The notes: generated by a model not told the origin, from the sequence alone. DNA of 47,809 bases from Candidatus Parabeggiatoa sp. nov. 2 (GCA_002085445.1 NBMI01000082.1:1-47809); one strand, 5' to 3'. Counted from the stretch's first letter, positions 10,488 to 20,478 are shown. A program made the numbers and translations.

Positions 10488-10989
10488 ACTTTATGTACGC
10501 CCATCGTTGTTAAGATTAAATGGCAAAACTGTAGTATAAGCTTACTGAAAAAAAGTTTAAACTAAAAATGATTTAACGAAGGACTTGCAAAACTCCTAAA
10601 TCGCCAACAGCTAAAGCAAACGCAGTCATTCGCTATGCGAGATCATTGGCTAAAAGCTAAAGTCCGCTTACTAAAAAAAAATTCTGATTGTAACGGATTT
10701 TGGGGATAGGGCGAACACGCTTACTTCGCCCTACATTATTATTTTAAATATCAATGGGATACAAAAAATGTTTGGTAGGGGCGAACCGAGGTGTTCGCCC
10801 TTTGATATGATGAAAAACCCCCATCATTTTTGGTCTCCCCAAAATCCGTTACAACGAGGTCATTTTGTAATTTGTAATTGGTAATTGGTAATTGGTAATG
10901 TTAATTAATGGTTGAATTGAGCTTTATATATAGTTCCTAAATCTATAGAATAATATTTGAAATATAGAAATTTATTCCTAGACATGGAA
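10488..10989. repeat. MITE-like element with 19-bp perfect terminal inverted repeats, and flanking non-coding DNA
   Basis: TTGTAACGGATTTTGGGGA at 10688-10706 is matched perfectly, inverted, at 10836-10854, bounding a 167-bp element. Inside, GGGCGAACAC occurs in inverted orientation near both ends. No open frame is present, and no clear target duplication is seen. From about 10864 to 10900 there are short TTTGTAATTGGTAA direct repeats, also found at 21865-21905. No gene is visible in 10488-10989. Confidence 0.6.
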
Positions 10990-11177
10990 CTAACAGTGGG
11001 CTACGCGAGTAGCAGAAGTTAGATAGGCCATCACACCTGCTGATGTTATTCCAGTCGGTAGCTCTGTGGTCTAACATTAAGGGTAGCGGAAACGTGAAAG
11101 TGTGTTATATGTAAAAACCCTATTTAACAATCACAAGGAGTACTTCACTCTCACTAACAGGAGATCCTAAAGATATT
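10990..11177 (+). ncRNA. Probable omega-RNA (HEARO-type) of the IscB element
   Basis: This 190-bp leader directly precedes the iscB start and is not coding. It contains several short complementary pairs, such as GGCTAC-GCGA-GTAGC at about 11000-11014, and a structured stretch from GGTAGCTCTGTGG to GTAGCGGAAACGTG. IscB genes are known to carry their guide (omega) RNA immediately upstream, with the guide at its 5' end. The boundaries and the call rest on position and apparent pairing, not on a covariance-model match. The guide would be the bases just left of about 10990-11000. Confidence 0.5.
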
Positions 11178-12367
11178 ATGTTAGTCTACGTTATTAACAA
11201 AAATGGTAAACCACTAATGCCGTGCAAACCAGCAAAGGCGAGAAAACTTTTGCGCGTTGAAAAAGCAAAAATCGTCAATCGATGTCCCTTCACCATTAAA
11301 TTGCAATGGGACTGTGAAGAAAATGTGCAACCCATTACATTAGGGATTGATAAAGGAAGTCATCACACCGGTTTGTGCAGTGTGGGTAACGAAAAAATTT
11401 TACTTTCTGGTATTATTAATCATCGCACCGATATTAAAGACAAAATGACCGCCAGACGTGGTAATCGTCGTCAAAGACGAACCCGTAAATGGTATCGTCC
11501 CAAACGAGTCTTAAATCGAGCAACCAGTAAGCGCAGCGGACGATTGCCACCTTCTCTTTTCGCTAATGCAGAAGAAGTAATAAGAGTTGTGCATCAAATT
11601 CCTTTACCCCTCAATAAAATTGTGGTTGAAGATGTGCAAGTTGATATTGCTCGTCTCAACAATCCTGATTTGCTTGGGATTGAGTATCAACAATAAAATC
11701 GTTTAGATGAAAATCTTAGAATAGCCACGTTAATGCGGGATAAATATCAATGCGTCTCTTGTGGCAAAAAACAGGTTCAACTTCAAGCACATCATATAGT
11801 GCATCAAAGTCAAGGTGGTAAGGATACGATTAAAAACTTGATAACACTTTGTCAACAATGTTTCACGCTAAAGTTTCGCGAAACTTTAGCGTGAAACATA
11901 AAAAAGTACATCAAGGTCAAATTTACCAAACATTAGAGAAAGTGGCACCCGTTTTCAAAGTGTTTGGTTACCAAACAGCTTCGTTCAGAAAAGATTTAGA
12001 TTTACCTAAAGAACATGATGTTGATGCTCTTTGTGTGGCAACGTTAGATAAGCGAACTTCGATACCCTATCACCGTGAGAATTTTTACACAATTAAGTTC
12101 AGGCCCCGACAAACCAGAAGACGTTACCATGATCTTCCGCAGAAAGGTAAGGGACGTGTGCCATATCAAGTCTTTGCTGCATTAGACGGTTTCCGTAAAG
12201 GTGATATCGTGCGTGTCAAAGACAAATGGACTAAACAAATCAATTCTATTTATAGTAACGGTCGATTAGCTTTTGCGCGTGTCAAAGGCGAACCAGGTAG
12301 TGCAAGACCGGAAGATTGCCAATTACTACTTCGAGGCCAAACGGTTGTTTGGAATTATTTGACCTAA
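11178..12367 (+). pseudogene. iscB: IscB RNA-guided nuclease (OMEGA), broken by a stop and a palindrome insertion
   Basis: IscB is the transposon-encoded ancestor of Cas9, guided by omega-RNA. Seen in order: the PLMP domain (GKPLMPCKPAKARKLLR), RuvC-I (LGIDKGSHHTG), an arginine-rich bridge helix (RRGNRRQRRTRKWYR) and RuvC-II (IVVEDVQVD). After GIEYQQ the frame hits TAA at 11694-11696, then continues in the same frame as NRLDENLR into the HNH domain (YQCVSCGKK, LQAHHIVHQS, ITLCQQC). A 35-bp palindromic insertion (11862-11896) then shifts the frame, after which HKKVHQG, RuvC-III (KEHDVDALCVA) and the C-terminal domain to 12367 follow in another frame. Restoring both lesions would give a protein of about 385 residues, normal for IscB. 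GGAG-type sequence precedes ATG 11178. No TnpA transposase is nearby. Confidence 0.9.
11861..11896. repeat. 36-bp perfect palindrome inserted in iscB
   Basis: The arm TTTCACGCTAAAGTTTCG is followed at once by its exact reverse complement. It interrupts the second zinc-knuckle of the HNH domain between Cys (codon 11859-11861) and His (codon 11897-11899), where intact IscB reads CxxCH. The net insertion is 35 bp, so the frame is lost. A sister copy lies at 17428-17466. Confidence 0.9.
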
Positions 12368-12967
12368 TATTCCTCGTCATTTGTCTCTATTTTTCTATAA
12401 AATTAGTAAATGTATTTAATACTTAGCATGGGAATACTTTTTACACACCCCTAAATCCCATGACGTAAGGGGACTTGCCGCTGCTTTACTCGCCGCGCTA
12501 ATTTCCCGGATCATCGATGTGAATCAAACCGTGCAAGTCCCCTCTGGAGAGGGTGGGAGAGGTGTAAAAGTTTAAATTATACTGAACAAGGTCGCAAATT
12601 CTGTCATGTCGAGTCCCTTTGAACGGAGGGAACTTGAGAAATATTTTTAAATTCTTGCTTGATTCCTCACATCCTTAAGGAATGACAAAAGTGCAAATTA
12701 GTGCTGAGTATATTTTCGTGCAAAGTATATCTTAAAAAATACGAATTTAGTAAACTATTGTTCATTTTTCAGGGTTCATTGTTCATTGAGGCTCTTGCCA
12801 AACTCATTTTCAGTTGTTTCGGTAATGAAGCACGAATTTCCTTCTTGGAATGAAATTTTCTGTCGAAACTGTGTCAAGGTTTTAGAGAATTCTAATCGGA
12901 TTATCGAAACAACAGTTTTGTAATAGACTCATTGTTCATTGTCCATTTTTCATTTTCCATTGTTCAA
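12368..12967. repeat. Non-coding stretch with repeat pieces
   Basis: No gene seen. An imperfect pair built on AAGGGGACTTGC and GCAAGTCCCCTC occurs at about 12466-12545. A GTTGTTTCGGTAATGAAGCACGAATT piece near 12817 resembles part of the element at 40.0-40.1 kb. CATTGTTCATTTTTC-type runs occur at about 12760-12790 and 12930-12966, directly before the next gene. Confidence 0.5.
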
Positions 12968-13927
12968 ATGTCTCTACAAATTAACTTATCTGTGATTGAG
13001 AAAAATCCCGAACAAGTGCCAGAAGAACTCCAGCGCATAGGTACTCAAGCCATACAGATTCTTTGGCAAACTTCGCAAGACATTGCCCAACAAGAAATCG
13101 AAACCTTCAAAAAACGCTATCAACAATATAAAGTTGAAGTCCTACAGCAACGTCAAGAGGCTTTGGATAAAGTCGATCAGGTCAATCACGAAATAGCCAA
13201 TGCCAAATGGGTCATTGAGACTTTAAAGAGAGAAAACAAATCATTACAAGTTGACCTAGATCGCAAAATTTGCGAATTAAAAAGCGCCCAAGACCAAGTA
13301 ACCATTTTCCATGAAAAACTCGCCCAACAAGAACATGAAGTCAAGCGCTTGACTGAAGAGGTCGGACGTGTCCATGAAAATGCTAATGGCTTGAAAAAAC
13401 GCTTGTACGAGGTCAATCGCCAAGCAGAACAAGACCGCACGGCTCTCAAGGAAGTTCGTGAGGAATTGGCCGTGACTCTGCACAATCGTGATCGTTTAGA
13501 GAAAGATATCAAAACGGCGAAGCAGGAAACCAACGAAGTTTGGAAACAACTCAAACTGGAGCAAAAGCAGGCCGCTGTCGCTGAGGCTTTGGTTCAGGAA
13601 ATGAAAGAAACCGGCAAAAAATATGAAAGTGAGATAAAATCACTAAAAGCTGAAAAACAAGAGATTAAAGCCCGTCTGGAAACAGAAGCCAGAGCACGGG
13701 TGGACTTGGAAAAGAAAGTCGCTATGTTGCAAGGGCGTGCGGATTCTCATGAAGTGGCGCATAAGGAAACGATAGCCAAACTTGAACAAGAAGTCGAGTT
13801 AGTCAAGAGCGAAGCCTCGACCGTCAGAAACCGCATGATTAAAGCGGAAGCGGCGCTTGAGCGTGAAAAAAATGCCTGTGAACGTTTGGAAACCAAGTTA
13901 GTTGCGGCGACTGGCGTGAAGCCTTAA
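12968..13927 (+). CDS. Coiled-coil protein resembling KfrA
   Basis: About 319 residues, almost wholly charged helix: continuous heptad coiled coil from about residue 50 to 310, rich in E, K, Q and R. The first 40 residues (MSLQINLSVIEKNPEQVPEE...) are less regular and could be a small DNA-binding or oligomerisation head. KfrA-type proteins have a DNA-binding N-terminus plus a long coiled coil and help in partition or nucleoid organisation; the likeness here is in overall architecture only. I use ATG 12968 rather than 12932, because the earlier codons are read from CATTTTTCATT repeats. No strong Shine-Dalgarno is visible. A terminator-like hairpin follows. It could also be a plain structural filament protein. 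Confidence 0.65.
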   Translation: MSLQINLSVIEKNPEQVPEELQRIGTQAIQILWQTSQDIAQQEIETFKKRYQQYKVEVLQQRQEALDKVDQVNHEIANAKWVIETLKRENKSLQVDLDRKICELKSAQDQVTIFHEKLAQQEHEVKRLTEEVGRVHENANGLKKRLYEVNRQAEQDRTALKEVREELAVTLHNRDRLEKDIKTAKQETNEVWKQLKLEQKQAAVAEALVQEMKETGKKYESEIKSLKAEKQEIKARLETEARARVDLEKKVAMLQGRADSHEVAHKETIAKLEQEVELVKSEASTVRNRMIKAEAALEREKNACERLETKLVAATGVKP

Positions 13928-14100
13928 GGGATAATTAATAATTAATTATTAACAATTATACTGCAAACGGCTAGAATTTGAACTAGTGCAAAAACCCGAT
14001 GTCTTTTAGACATCGGATTTTTTGAAAGTTTATTGCGGCAACTGGCGCGAAGCCTTAAGGGAATTATTAATCATTAATTATTAACAATTAATTATTAATA
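13908..14100. repeat. Direct duplication of the 3' end of the coiled-coil gene
   Basis: Sequence at about 13908-13965 (GCGGCGACTGGCGTGAAGCC, then TTAAGGG and an ATTAATTATTAAC run) recurs slightly changed at about 14035-14100. The second copy reaches the stop codon of the convergent aminopeptidase gene. Confidence 0.75.
13996..14023 (+). terminator. Rho-independent terminator
   Basis: CCGATGTC-TTTTA-GACATCGG followed by ATTTTTT, about 70 bp after the coiled-coil gene. An A-run upstream would let it act for the opposing gene as well. Confidence 0.7.
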
Positions 14101-15165
14101 ATTAGTAAGTCCTTGGTTCCCTTTCCCTGTCACCTTGCCCCTTAATTGTGCATGACGCGCTTGTATAGGTAATTCACCAAGTTGTGCGACAGCTTGATAA
14201 AACGCTGGCAAATCACCGCCCTGTTGATCAAGTAAAGCGCGAAAAGCCGGCACATAATCTTGATAAGTCACAACGGATAACAGTTTGGCATTATTCAAGT
14301 CTTTTGCAAACCAAGCATCGTAGCCGGCAAAGCCGCCCCAACTTTTTTTCAGTTGTGCATACCGTGCCCGTAGCGTATTAAAGGCGGCCGTTTTGGCCGC
14401 CGGCAACTTTTCGGGTCGCCACTTTTGTTGATAAATCTCTTGCAAATGGTTGCGGGTTGCCAGCACTAAATCCACAAACTCGGCTTGCCGCAGCCGCGAT
14501 TGTTGATACGCAGCCAGGTATTTTTGTGTACCATACCGTGCCAGCCAACGCTCTACGCCAACATATTCCACCGTCATCGCAAAAGCCTCGTTAAAGGCGG
14601 TATCATCAGCAATATACACTTTTTGATGAGCGATCTCATGGAATATTAGCCCTGCAATTCGGTGTTGAGGCCATCTTAACATCGTGTTTAGCACCGGATC
14701 ATCAAACCAACCCAAGGTAGAAAAGGCCGGTATCCCGGCGACATAGACATCATAACCTTGTGCGCGTAATTCCTCGGCCAACGCTTGCGCCGGGGCTTCG
14801 CTAAAATAGCCCCGATAACTGACACATCCCACTATCAGAAAACACCACTGTTTAGGTTGAAAGGAAAAAGCGGGAACGGCAAATACACTCCATATCACAA
14901 AAGGCCTTTCTAAATCAGCATAATAGGTATAACTGCGATTATCGGGCAAGTGCAATACGGAACTGGCAAAGGCACGGATTTTTAAAATATCCGACAATTG
15001 CTGTTTAAGCGGTGCTGGCGTGTTAGGATTAGCAATGACGCTGTCAATGGGTTGTGAACGTCTATAGATGTCCAATTGCCCACCTATCGCTTGACTATAA
15101 TAAGCAATACTGCTACACCCACTGATACACAAGAAACACAAAATCAATAAGCTACGTTTTAACAT
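14095..15165 (-). CDS. Predicted aminopeptidase lipoprotein (COG4324-like)
   Basis: 356 residues. The N-terminus has a lipoprotein signal (MLKRSLLILCFLCISGC, lipobox ISGC with Cys17), so it is probably anchored to a membrane on the periplasmic side. The body matches my knowledge of the COG4324 family of predicted zinc aminopeptidases: IAYYSQAIGGQL near the start, FSTLGWFDDPVL near residue 180, and the metal-binding GLIFHEIAHQKVYI (HExxH, about residue 205). NEAFAMTVEYVGVERWL follows, with the downstream glutamate. The substrate is unknown. The last few codons (GLTNY) are read from the ATTAATTATTAA repeat, but the length is normal. It stands alone. Confidence 0.8.
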   Translation of the reverse strand: MLKRSLLILCFLCISGCSSIAYYSQAIGGQLDIYRRSQPIDSVIANPNTPAPLKQQLSDILKIRAFASSVLHLPDNRSYTYYADLERPFVIWSVFAVPAFSFQPKQWCFLIVGCVSYRGYFSEAPAQALAEELRAQGYDVYVAGIPAFSTLGWFDDPVLNTMLRWPQHRIAGLIFHEIAHQKVYIADDTAFNEAFAMTVEYVGVERWLARYGTQKYLAAYQQSRLRQAEFVDLVLATRNHLQEIYQQKWRPEKLPAAKTAAFNTLRARYAQLKKSWGGFAGYDAWFAKDLNNAKLLSVVTYQDYVPAFRALLDQQGGDLPAFYQAVAQLGELPIQARHAQLRGKVTGKGNQGLTNY

Positions 15166-15750
15166 ATCGTTTTATAGAAAAGTTTTGTCCTCGCTTTTAA
15201 ACCTCAACCCCTTTTAGCTTCAAAGAAATCCGATTTTTTTAAAAAATAGGATTTCTAACCGAGCCAAAATATTTATCTGACAAACTATAATAAGCTCTCT
15301 TTCCAAATGACGCCGGTTTTCTTTCAATCACATCGAATCCTTGTCGGTAACTATCGTTTTTCATATAAATAACTGATGTTACGCAGAGTGCAACGCGATG
15401 GGCAACCACAAGATTGGGGTAACCACAAGGGATTACCCCTACAATGACCCGGTTATCGTGTAGGGTAACCACAATCGCGATAGCGAGATAACGAAATTTG
15501 TCTAACAGCTAAAGTACGTATCAGGGTACTATGGCTTATGAAAGTAGTAGGCTTTAGCCTACTTTAGCTATTAGCCTCAGAAACGAAGTAACGAGCGGAG
15601 CGAGATCATTTATTCTGAGGCTTATCCTACTTTGAAACTAATTATCTGAAAATCTATAACGCCTGCCAAACTAAAATCCAGTTTCGGCAGCGGAAACGGG
15701 ACTCCTGCCTTGAAAATCGTACAAGGCAAGCCTTGTACTCCCAAATTCCA
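15166..15750. repeat. Repeat-filled gap between the aminopeptidase gene and guaA
   Basis: AAATCCGATTTTTTTAAAAAATAGGATTTC hairpin at about 15224-15257. AACTGATGTTACGCAGAGTG at about 15368-15390 recurs at about 26288-26308. GGGGTAACC.../GGATTACCCC pieces occur at about 15415-15465, and GTAGGCTTTAGCCTAC near 15548-15563. A degenerate CCAAACTAAA unit lies near 15664. No gene is visible. Confidence 0.6.
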
Positions 15751-17307
15751 TTATTCCCACTCAATCGTCGCTGGCGGTTTGCCAGAAATGTCATAAGTCA
15801 CCCGCGAAATGCCGGCAACTTCATTGATAATCCGATTGGACAGCGTTTCCAACAACGAATATGGCAACTGTGCCCACCGCGCTGTCATAAAATCAACCGT
15901 TTCCACCGCTCGCATGTCATACCAACCCTGTTTGTGTAACTCTTCAAGAAAAATGGCATCGGCTTGGCGCAAAATGTCGGCATAATTTTTTTTGACTTCG
16001 CCCAAAATACGCACCCCTAAACCAGGCCCCGGGAAGGGATGACGATAAACCATTTCATGCGGCAAGCCTAATTCTATACCGATTTTACGCACTTCATCTT
16101 TGAACAGTTCACGCAGCGGCTCAATCAACTTCAGTTTCATATGTTCAGGTAAGCCGCCAACATTGTGATGAGATTTAATCAGATGGGCTTTGCCAGATTT
16201 GGCACCTGCGGATTCAATCACGTCGGGATAAATGGTACCTTGTGCCAGAAATTCCACCTTGGAGGAATTTGTCCCCCCTTTTGGTAAAGAGGGATTTTCC
16301 TCCTTTGGCAAAGGGGAGCCGGGGGGATTTAATTTGGTGGCCTCTTCTTCAAAAACGTCAATAAACAAATTACCGATGATTTTGCGCTTTTGTTCTGGAT
16401 CGGTTACGCCCTTTAAGGCCGTTAAAAAACGCGCATCTGCATCAACACATCTCACCCGTAGCCCTATATGCTGAGTAAAAGTTGCCATCACCTGCTCGGC
16501 TTCATACAAACGCAACAAGCCATTATCGACAAATACACAGGTAAGTTGCTCCCCGATGGCATGATGCAACAAAGCCGCTACCACTGAAGAATCAACGCCG
16601 CCCGATAATGCCAACAACACTTCTGAGTCGCCAACCTCAGCGCGAATGCGTTCAATACTATCTTCAATGATATTAGCCGGCGTCCACAACGCTTCACAGC
16701 CGCAAATGTCATGCACAAAACGCTGCAATATACGAGCGCCTTGCAGAGTATGAGTCACTTCAGGATGAAATTGAAGGCCGTAAAAATGGCGCGTTTCGTC
16801 AGCCATGCCAGCCATGGGCGCATTATCCGTCGAGGCGATCACTTTAAACCCGGGCGGCAACTCAGTCACGCGATCACCATGACTCATCCAGACATCTAAT
16901 AAACCATAACCATCCTTGCTCACATGATCTTCGATATTGCGGAGCAATTGCGAATGCCCTCGCGCTCGCACTTGTGCATAACCAAATTCACGCACATTGG
17001 AGGCTTCGACTTTGCCAGCCAATTGTAGCGCCATTGTGTGCATCCCATAACAAATGCCCAACACCGGCACACCGAGATTAAACACACAACCGGGGGCGCG
17101 AAAATTGATTTCACTCTGATTGACAGATTTCGGGCTACCTGACAAGATAATGCCTTGAGGCTTAAAATCAAAAATGGCTTGTTCTTCAATATCATACGCA
17201 TGAATTTCGCAATAAACCCCGGCCTCCCGCACACGCCGTGCGATAAGTTGCGTATATTGCGAGCCAAAATCAAGAATTAAAATACGATGAGCGTGGATAT
17301 TTTGCAT
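15751..17307 (-). CDS. guaA: GMP synthase (glutamine-hydrolysing), with in-frame insertion and deletion
   Basis: Converts XMP to GMP with ATP and glutamine. The glutaminase domain (about 1-200) has C86 in LGICYGMH and the H181/E183 pair in QFHPEVTHT. The ATP-pyrophosphatase domain has LSGGVDSS (234-241) and the XMP/dimerisation part ends [18 protein letters not shown]. The length of 518 is near the usual 525, but only because two changes offset each other. About 23 extra residues (327-350, [19 protein letters not shown]...) lie between EEATKL and [11 protein letters not shown] and are read from a palindromic repeat (16258-16329). Also, compared with my memory of E. coli GuaA, about 29 residues are missing between GWYD (464) and RAVET (466), including the conserved LPVRSVGVMGDGR segment. 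Activity is therefore doubtful. It lies about 1.6 kb downstream of guaB. Confidence 0.9.
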   Translation of the reverse strand: MQNIHAHRILILDFGSQYTQLIARRVREAGVYCEIHAYDIEEQAIFDFKPQGIILSGSPKSVNQSEINFRAPGCVFNLGVPVLGICYGMHTMALQLAGKVEASNVREFGYAQVRARGHSQLLRNIEDHVSKDGYGLLDVWMSHGDRVTELPPGFKVIASTDNAPMAGMADETRHFYGLQFHPEVTHTLQGARILQRFVHDICGCEALWTPANIIEDSIERIRAEVGDSEVLLALSGGVDSSVVAALLHHAIGEQLTCVFVDNGLLRLYEAEQVMATFTQHIGLRVRCVDADARFLTALKGVTDPEQKRKIIGNLFIDVFEEEATKLNPPGSPLPKEENPSLPKGGTNSSKVEFLAQGTIYPDVIESAGAKSGKAHLIKSHHNVGGLPEHMKLKLIEPLRELFKDEVRKIGIELGLPHEMVYRHPFPGPGLGVRILGEVKKNYADILRQADAIFLEELHKQGWYDMRAVETVDFMTARWAQLPYSLLETLSNRIINEVAGISRVTYDISGKPPATIEWE

Positions 17308-17427
17308 AAACGTTCTCGTTAGTTAGCATCGCTAAGGGAATGCCTTGAGCGACGCTCAGCGTCGCGTATGGTGGTGAGAAACAGTTCGCATTAGACACCA
17401 AAACAACAAAATTAAAAAAAATCAAGT

Positions 17428-17466
17428 TCACGCAAAAGTTTCGCTCCGCGAAACTTTTGCGTGAAA
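17428..17466. repeat. 39-bp palindrome, sister of the one inside iscB
   Basis: The arm TTCACGCAAAAGTTTCGC and its exact inverted copy are separated by TCC. It differs from the iscB insert by A/T swaps that are matched in both arms, so pairing is kept. Confidence 0.85.
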
Positions 17467-17696
17467 AATATATTGACAGACAATAATTATTTTTAATATA
17501 ATGCCTGTCGGAACTTAGGGAAGTTCAAGAAGGCAGGTATTAGCGGTTCAGTATGAAATGTTATACGGGTCTTACCTAGACTTATAATTAACATAAGATT
17601 AGCTTCAAAATTACCCCTTAAACATAACTAATTCTACTATTTTTTGGTAGTTTTGGCGTTTTTAAGTAAGAGACACTTATAGATTTTCAGAAAAAT

Positions 17697-18075
17697 AAAC
17701 CCAAAGCCAGGTAGTTACACTGGAGCTAATAAACCCAAAGCCAGGTAGTTACACTGGCTATATTAATATCGCCCCGTTGGGGCTTACTTTGAAATCTCTA
17801 TTAGCCCTTTCGGTATGTAAAATAAACCCAAAGCCAGGGGCTAAGCCCCTTCCGCTAATAAACCCAAAGCCAAGTAGTTACACTGGCTATATTAATATCG
17901 CCCCGTTGGGGCTTACTTTGAAATCTCTATTAGCCCTTTCGGTATGTATTATTAAAGCCAGGGGCAACGCCCCTGGAGCTTTATAAAAAAAGGCTACGTG
18001 ACTTTTTGCGAAGCAAAAAGGATGGTAAGGCCAAAGAAATCCGATTTTTAAAAAAAATCGGATTTCTTTAAATTG
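17697..18075. repeat. Tandem block of GCCCCGTTGGGGC elements and an ATCCGATTTTT hairpin
   Basis: AAACCCAAAGCCAGGTAGTTACACTGG followed by ATATTAATATCGCCCCGTTGGGGC and CTCTATTAGCCCTTTCGGTATG is present twice almost exactly (about 17730-17820 and 17865-17947), with partial copies between. CCAGGGG...CCCCTGG pairs recur. The block ends with a long hairpin at about 18033-18069, AAAGAAATCCGATTTTT against its complement. The region 17308-17696 has no gene that I can see. Confidence 0.8.
18033..18069. terminator. Terminator-like hairpin, one of a dispersed family
   Basis: AAAGAAATCCGATTTTT...AAATCGGATTTCTTT can fold in both directions with A/T tails. Relatives lie at 15224-15257, 20445-20478, 28900-28932 and about 47690-47752. 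Several stand at gene ends, so they may act as bidirectional terminators. Confidence 0.45.
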
Positions 18076-18144
18076 GATTGTCCAAACCTGTTGACGGCTT
18101 GTTGGGCGATGTTTCCGTTTGGAACGGAACGTGACTTATGACTT

Positions 18145-18327
18145 CTAGGGAGATATTTCCCCAAGTGCCAACGCGACTCGTTTCGAGGCTTCGTTTTCTG
18201 GATTTGTTTTCCGAATCTTCCTACCTACATCTGAGTCTGCTAAGAAAAGGCATAGTCGTCTTAGCTTTTCCACTTCTCGAAGGCGGTACTCAATCGCTTC
18301 TGGACTCATATCAACATTAGTCTTCAT
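18145..18327 (-). CDS. Small protein of unknown function, second gene of a split cassette
   Basis: 60 residues, MKTNVDMSPEAIEYRLREVEKLRRLCLFLADSD..., mostly helical and charged. Not recognised. The start is well supported: CTAAGGAG lies about 9 bases before ATG 18327. In the ancestral sequence, rebuilt by removing the MITE at 18357-18487, this ATG overlaps the last codons of the upstream nucleotidyltransferase-like gene (ATGAAGACTAA). The two were therefore a translationally coupled pair. The small gene remains intact but has lost its original transcription context. Confidence 0.6.
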   Translation of the reverse strand: MKTNVDMSPEAIEYRLREVEKLRRLCLFLADSDVGRKIRKTNPENEASKRVALALGEISP

Positions 18328-18748
18328 CAGATAGGCTCCTTAGAGAGTTAATATCTGGGGTGGTGAAAATTGTGAATTGTTAATGAAAAGCTAATCAATA
18401 AGTGATTGTTTTTTAACACATTTAAAAAAGCGGAATAAAAATGGGATCAAGTTTTAGAACCCGTTGGAACCTCCTTTTCACCACCCCAGTTAATATCTGC
18501 TTTGTCTTGTTCAGTATTGCGAAGTGATTTTAGAGCAATAAGCCCTTGGCGGGAAACGACGAATATAGGCCCCCCCTTTAGTTTCGACTTTCTGTCGAGT
18601 TTCCCAGACTTCAGAGAATCATCTGTGGGGATTAAAATGTCTAAAATAAAGGTTTTCCCTGTGGACGGTTTTTGCGACAAAAGTGGGCCATTAACAAGGC
18701 TATCAATTCTACAACCTGGCCCACAGATTAGTCTAAAGCTGTCCCAAA
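18317..18748 (-). pseudogene. Nucleotidyltransferase-like gene, 5'-truncated and split by a MITE
   Basis: The readable part is GPLLSQKPSTGKTFILDILIPTDDSLKSGKL...GGPIFVVSRQGLIALKSLRNTEQDKADI. This resembles the C-terminal half of small nucleotidyltransferase-fold proteins (pattern F.LDIL.PTD ... VVSREGLIALK..R...QDLADI), often partners in toxin-antitoxin-like cassettes. The 5' side is cut by GGCGATAAATCGCCTACTAC repeats at about 18749-18810, which removes the catalytic N-terminus. The 3' side is interrupted after KADIN by the MITE at 18357-18487. Without the element it would end NSLRSLSDED, with the stop at 18317-18319. The function is lost; the family call is tentative. Confidence 0.55.
18357..18487. 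mobile_element. 131-bp MITE with 13-bp inverted ends and an 11-bp target duplication
   Basis: The ends are GGGGTGGTGAAAA and its exact inverse TTTTCACCACCCC. It is flanked directly by AGTTAATATCT on both sides (18346-18356 and 18488-18498). The inside is AT-rich and non-coding. Joining the flanks over one copy of the duplication restores a coding junction. The mobilising transposase is unknown; target duplications of 10-12 bp occur in some IS4-related families. Confidence 0.85.
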
Positions 18749-18830
18749 AAGGCGATAAATCGCCTACTACAAACGGGGGGGGTTCAAGAAGGCGATAAAT
18801 CGCCTACTACAAACGACTACAAACAGGAGC
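18749..18830. repeat. Two GGCGATAAATCGCCTACTAC elements
   Basis: Two direct copies of AGGCGATAAATCGCCTACTAC (about 18749 and 18790), each containing the palindrome GGCGATAAATCGCC. The same element, in one or the other orientation, is seen near 4100, 26220 and 47628. Confidence 0.85.
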
Positions 18831-18880
18831 CTATCTTTAAGATATCCTTGTTTAAGCTGTAACCCGACAAAACGACGCAA

Positions 18881-20377
<1,497 letters not shown>

Positions 20378-20444
20378 TTAATAGTTTAGTTGAGGATATT
20401 CAAAAAGCACAACGGATGATCTCGCTTTGCTCGTTACTGTCCGA

Positions 20445-20478
20445 TAAAAAATCCGATTTTAAAAAAAATCGGATTTTT
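20445..20478. terminator. Terminator-like hairpin between guaB and phoH
   Basis: AAAAATCCGATTTT followed by AAAAAAAATCGGATTTTT. It is positioned after the phoH 3' end (minus strand) and before guaB. Confidence 0.55.

Noticed and set aside
11849..12367. Separate small gene downstream of iscB
   Set aside because: It is the RuvC-III and C-terminal part of the same iscB, displaced by the palindrome's frameshift.
15239..15472. 77-codon minus-strand gene upstream of the aminopeptidase gene
   Set aside because: Made of the ATCCGATTTT hairpin, GTTACGCAG and GGGTAACC repeats.
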